In this document: one piece after another, positions 30,638 through 33,894 of the stretch
Numbering within the stretch: the stretch's first letter is position 1
How the letters are laid out: every line of letters begins with the position of its first letter
NCBI GenBank assembly: GCA_027623355.1
Contig: JAQBWB010000003.1
Coordinates: 1-33,894 of the forward strand
Direction of reading: 5' to 3'
Length of the DNA stretch: 33,894 bases
Origin: Nanobdellota archaeon
GTDB taxonomy: Archaea > Nanobdellota > Nanobdellia > Woesearchaeales > JACPBV01
Position numbers and translations under genes: made by a program
Notes under the pieces: generated by a model
The model's input: only the letters and a program-made list of their open reading frames with translations
The model's database searches: none
What the model was told of the DNA's origin: nothing

Positions 30638-30916
30638 ATGTCTCAACTCTTAGTTGAGATAGTAATGCAGTCTGGTACTGATCCTCGTTCCTTCTATGGT
30701 CATGTTTTGGGGACTCTCCTTGAAACTATTTCTCAAAATGAGGTTTTTTTGGCTATTGTTGCCAGGGAGAGTGCAGGATACATGGATTACGAAAATGGGC
30801 AACTTGTCGTTAACGCTTATTCACCTAACATCTTGATTCAGTGGAATCATGATGCTGAACCTAGAATCATCCTTCACGGAACTTATACTCATGTTGTCGT
30901 CCCCCACAACACTTAA
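30638..30916 (+). CDS. Unknown 92-aa protein after rpoN
   Basis: Two bases after the rpoN stop, with GAGG just before the ATG. The 92-aa protein is predicted soluble, mixed alpha/beta: a helix-rich start (SQLLVEIVMQSGTDPRSFYG), then strands VFLAIVARESAGYMDYENGQ, QLVVNAYSPNILIQWN and RIILHGTYTHVVVPHN. No motif or family is recognised. In many archaea rpoK follows rpoN, but this sequence shows no RpoK/omega signature. Cotranscription with the ribosomal/RNA polymerase genes suggests a housekeeping role at most. The TATA box of leuS overlaps its last codons. The start could also be a TTG two codons earlier. Confidence 0.7.
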   Translation: MSQLLVEIVMQSGTDPRSFYGHVLGTLLETISQNEVFLAIVARESAGYMDYENGQLVVNAYSPNILIQWNHDAEPRIILHGTYTHVVVPHNT

Positions 30917-30919
30917 ATA
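30913..30919 (+). promoter_or_regulatory. TATA box of leuS
   Basis: TTAAATA lies 29 nt before ATG 30942 and overlaps the end of the upstream gene. Confidence 0.55.
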
Positions 30920-30941
30920 CGAATTACTGATTTCTTAGTTG

Positions 30942-33806
30942 ATGTTAGACTTCAATGCGATTGCTGATAAGTGGCAGAAGAAATGGGAGAAAGAGAAGGC
31001 GTTTGCGGTTGAAGTTAATTCGAAACCTAAATTCTATGAAGCTATTGTGTATCCGTACATGAACGGATTATTGCATCTTGGTCATTTGTTTACGTACACC
31101 ACTAGCGAGGTTATGCTTCGTTACAAGCGTATGCGTGGTTTTAATGTTCTTGCTAAGTTTGGTTTTCATTGTACAGGAACTCCTATTGTTGCTGCCGCTA
31201 AACGGGTTGCAGAGGGAGAGCCTACGCAGATTGAGACTTTGAAAAAAATGGGGATTTTGGCTTCGGAGATTCCTAAATTTAAAGATCCAGAGTATTGGTG
31301 TTCTTATTTTCCTGAAGAGACTTTGAAAGATGTTAAGGCATTGGGATTTTCTATTGATGAGCGGTATTCGTTTAAGACCACTTCCTTGAATCCACCGTAT
31401 GATGCCATGATTCGATGGCAGTTTAATACGTTGAAAGAGAAAGGATATGTTAAGCAGGGAGAACATCCTGTTGTTTGGGATCCTAAGGAGAACGTTCCGG
31501 TTGGTGATCATGATAGGATTGAGGGCGAGGGAGAGACTCCTAAGGATTTTATTTGGCCAAAGTTTAGGTTACAGGATAGTGATTTAATTTTAATGGCAGG
31601 TACTACCCGACCTGATGCATTGCTTGGACAGACTAATTTGTGGGTTGATCCGGATGCAATGTACAAGATTGTGCATGTTAAGGGTGAGAAATGGGTCGTT
31701 GGCGATGCTGCAATTCAAAAGATTGAATTTCACCTCGGTTTTAAGCCAGAGGTTGTTGGAGAGATTGCATCTACTGAACTTATTGGTAAATGGGTTCAGG
31801 GACCATTGGTGGACTATCCATTGTATATTGTTCCTGCATGGTTTATCGATGCTAATGTTGGTAGTGGTATTGTTTATTCTGCTTTAGAGGATCCTGTTGA
31901 TTTAATTGAGATTAGAAAAATTCAGTCTGATAAAAAGATTATTGAGAAGTATGGGCTGGATGAGGCAGTAGTCGCTAAACTCAAACCGATTCCTATCATC
32001 GATGTTTCTGGGATGGGCGAGGATTTAGGAGATGAGATTGCTCGTGAATTTGGCATTACCTCCAGTGAACAGAAAGCTAAGATTGAGAAAGCTAAGTCAG
32101 AATTAAACAAACGTGTTTTTAGAAAGGGAGTTATGAAGGAAAGTACTGGTAGATATGCAGGCATGAGTGTTCCTGATGCTCAGGAGGCCATCAAAGAGGA
32201 GCTTATCAAAAATGGCGATGGAGTTATGTTTTATGAGTTAACAGGCAAGGTTGTTAGTCGATCGCTTGCGGAATGTGTTGTTAAGATTGTTGACGATCAG
32301 TGGTTTATTGAGTACAATGATCCAGATTGGAAAAAGAAGACTCATGAATGTCTTGATGATATGAAGATGCATCCTGAGGTTGTGCGAAAACAGTTTCACT
32401 ATGTTGTTGATTGGTTGAATCATTGGGCTTGTACTCGGGAGTTTGGTTTGGGTACTCAGCTGCCGTGGGATGATAAATGGGTTATTGAATCGTTATCTGA
32501 CAGTACGTTTCAGATGGCGTATGGTACTATTTCAAAATATCTTCAGAATCCAACAGAATATGGCATATCTTCTGACAAATTAGATGATGGGTTCTTTGAT
32601 TATGTCTTTTTGGGAAAAGGTAAGGTGGAAGATGTTGTGGCAAGTACTGGAATTTCTAAAAAGATGGTTGACACGATGAGAGGAGACTTTGAATATTGGT
32701 ATCCTTTTGATTTTAGGAATTCAGCTAAGGATTTGTTACAAAACCATTTGGCGTTTTGTGTTTTTAATCATACTGCAATCTTTCCAAAGAAACATTGGCC
32801 CAAAGCATACGGATTGAATGGGCGGATTATGGTTAACAATGAGAAGATGTCTAAATCTAAAGGTAATTTTTTCACTGCTCGCGAACTCTATTCATTACAT
32901 GGTCCAGATATTGTTCGATTGACCTCGGCAAATGCGGGAGAGGGCATAGATGATGCTAATTACGATATGCAGTTTTTAGAGACTGCCAAGCGAAGGTTAT
33001 CAGATATTGATTTGTTTATTGAGGAATATCATGGTAAGGGTAGGAAATCTAAAAAGTATATTGATGAGTGGTTTATTTCGGTGGTTCATCAGTGCATTAA
33101 GCAGGCTACCCACTCGATGGAGAATGTATTATTTAAATCTGCAATTCAACATGGATTTTTGGATATGCAGCGTCATTTGAAATGGTACATGAACCGAACG
33201 CATGATGATCCTTCACGCGAGGCAATCGATCTATACATTATTTCTCAGTTATTGACGTTGGCTCCGTTTGTACCTCATTTTGCAGAGGAATGTTGGGAGA
33301 AAATTGGCGGAGAGGGATTTATTTCTCATGGTTCTTGGCCCATAGCTGATGATAAAAAGATTAAAGAGTCGATGCATGTTGGAGAGGAGTTGTTACGTGA
33401 TACGTTAGCCGATATTCGTGCGGTATTGAAGCTTGCTAAGATTGAGAAACCTACTGCGATATCCCTTTTTGTTAGTGCTTCTTGGAGATATTCTCTTTTC
33501 AAGGATGTAGCAGTATTATTTGAGAAGGATCAGAATCCTAAATCTGTGCTTGATGGAATTATGAGGAACCCTGTTTACAAAAAACAGGGCCCGTGGATTT
33601 CTAAGAATGTTCCTCGAATGGTTGGTAGTCGTAAGATTCCTAGTGTTGCCTTGAGTCAGAAAGAGGAGATGAACATGCTTGCTGAGGCTACTCATTTTAT
33701 TAAAGAGATTTTTGGTTGTGATGTCTCTATTGTTAGTGCGGATAAAAGCGATGAGCATAAGGCTAGCTATGCTTTGCCGGGAAAACCTGCTATTTTAGTT
33801 GCTTAA
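30942..33806 (+). CDS. leuS: Leucyl-tRNA synthetase, archaeal type
   Basis: Class Ia synthetase charging tRNA-Leu. 954 aa. Starts FNAIADKWQKKWEKEKAF; the HIGH motif is in YPYMNGLLHLGHLFTYTTSE and the KMSKS loop in NEKMSKSKGNFFTARELYS. The inserted CP1 editing domain follows WDPKENVPVGDHDR and has GTTRPDALLGQTNLWVDP and GSGIVYSALEDPVDLIEI. These correspond to the family's T-rich RPET and VPAHxPxD motifs, but with RPDA in the first and no His in the second; the aspartate that excludes cognate Leu is kept. The anticodon-binding helical bundle and C-terminal domain are complete. An in-frame TTG precedes the ATG; the TATA box favours ATG 30942. A repeat copy begins seven bases after the stop. Confidence 0.96.
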   Translation: MLDFNAIADKWQKKWEKEKAFAVEVNSKPKFYEAIVYPYMNGLLHLGHLFTYTTSEVMLRYKRMRGFNVLAKFGFHCTGTPIVAAAKRVAEGEPTQIETLKKMGILASEIPKFKDPEYWCSYFPEETLKDVKALGFSIDERYSFKTTSLNPPYDAMIRWQFNTLKEKGYVKQGEHPVVWDPKENVPVGDHDRIEGEGETPKDFIWPKFRLQDSDLILMAGTTRPDALLGQTNLWVDPDAMYKIVHVKGEKWVVGDAAIQKIEFHLGFKPEVVGEIASTELIGKWVQGPLVDYPLYIVPAWFIDANVGSGIVYSALEDPVDLIEIRKIQSDKKIIEKYGLDEAVVAKLKPIPIIDVSGMGEDLGDEIAREFGITSSEQKAKIEKAKSELNKRVFRKGVMKESTGRYAGMSVPDAQEAIKEELIKNGDGVMFYELTGKVVSRSLAECVVKIVDDQWFIEYNDPDWKKKTHECLDDMKMHPEVVRKQFHYVVDWLNHWACTREFGLGTQLPWDDKWVIESLSDSTFQMAYGTISKYLQNPTEYGISSDKLDDGFFDYVFLGKGKVEDVVASTGISKKMVDTMRGDFEYWYPFDFRNSAKDLLQNHLAFCVFNHTAIFPKKHWPKAYGLNGRIMVNNEKMSKSKGNFFTARELYSLHGPDIVRLTSANAGEGIDDANYDMQFLETAKRRLSDIDLFIEEYHGKGRKSKKYIDEWFISVVHQCIKQATHSMENVLFKSAIQHGFLDMQRHLKWYMNRTHDDPSREAIDLYIISQLLTLAPFVPHFAEECWEKIGGEGFISHGSWPIADDKKIKESMHVGEELLRDTLADIRAVLKLAKIEKPTAISLFVSASWRYSLFKDVAVLFEKDQNPKSVLDGIMRNPVYKKQGPWISKNVPRMVGSRKIPSVALSQKEEMNMLAEATHFIKEIFGCDVSIVSADKSDEHKASYALPGKPAILVA

Positions 33807-33813
33807 TATAAGC

Positions 33814-33894
33814 GTATGCGCATAACATAGTCACTAGCGTTCGTAGGCTGCTAAAGCAACCATCTTCGAAATTCCTGAGATTATTCCTTGAAGG
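33814..33894 (+). repeat. 169-bp structured repeat element, copy 3 (cut by window end)
   Basis: First 81 bases of the element, starting seven bases after the leuS stop. The internal sequence is almost identical to copies 1 and 2, while the 5' terminal arm differs (GTATGCGCATAACAT). The matching 3' arm lies outside the window. Confidence 0.85.

Noticed and set aside
30638-30916. rpoK
   Set aside because: Position fits but the sequence has none of the RpoK/omega-type conserved residues.

Overview
This window is archaeal chromosomal DNA. It carries a TopoVI pair, an archaeal-type RNA polymerase D subunit (rpoD) and N subunit (rpoN), archaeal/eukaryal ribosomal proteins (S4, S9, S11, S13, L13, L18e), RIO1 kinase, a Dim2/Pno1-like KH protein, ABCE1 and a tRNA-Leu with a bulge-helix-bulge intron. 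Most transcription units start with a TATA box whose first T lies about 29-31 nt before the start codon, so transcripts are mostly leaderless, while genes inside operons overlap by 1-8 nt. The lineage cannot be fixed without phylogeny; a DPANN-type archaeon is plausible. The DNA is moderately AT-rich. No phage, IS transposase or CRISPR array is visible.

Layout. Positions 1-345 hold a large structured RNA candidate with no recognised family. Then come rio1, the first copy of a 169-bp repeat, the KH gene, a dienelactone-hydrolase-type lipoprotein gene, and top6B-top6A (all +). A GCS2-type carboxylate-amine ligase gene (-) and tRNA-Arg(UCU) (-) follow, then trmI (+) facing a GNAT gene and glmS (both -). 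Next are a winged-helix/S-layer-domain fusion (+), an SGNH lipoprotein and ABCE1 (both -), a K+ channel (-), a hairpin cluster plus tRNA-Thr(CGU) (+), and an NRAMP-like transporter overlapping a soluble PRC/MgtE-N/CBS regulator (-). Repeat copy 2 and a small, apparently frameshifted membrane-protein gene (+) come before the tryptophan operon.

The tryptophan operon (26.3 to 18.3 kb, - strand) is complete: trpE-G-D-C-F, a small membrane protein, trpB-A and finally trpS. One transcript could therefore encode chorismate-to-tryptophan synthesis and the loading of Trp onto its tRNA. Divergent from it is the translation/transcription block rps13-rps4-rps11-rpoD-tRNA-Leu-rpl18e-rpl13-rps9-rpoN plus an unknown 92-aa gene, then leuS and the start of repeat copy 3.

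Points most worth follow-up: (1) the three-copy 169-bp element with a 15-bp terminal stem whose sequence changes keep pairing; (2) the 5-342 structured RNA; (3) an ABCE1 that has lost most Fe-S ligand cysteines, alongside an RpoD without a ferredoxin-type cluster motif; (4) the split MgtE-regulator/NRAMP-transporter pair; (5) a membrane protein of unknown role inside the trp operon; (6) a folded leader before rps13; (7) LeuRS editing-site motifs that differ from the usual consensus.
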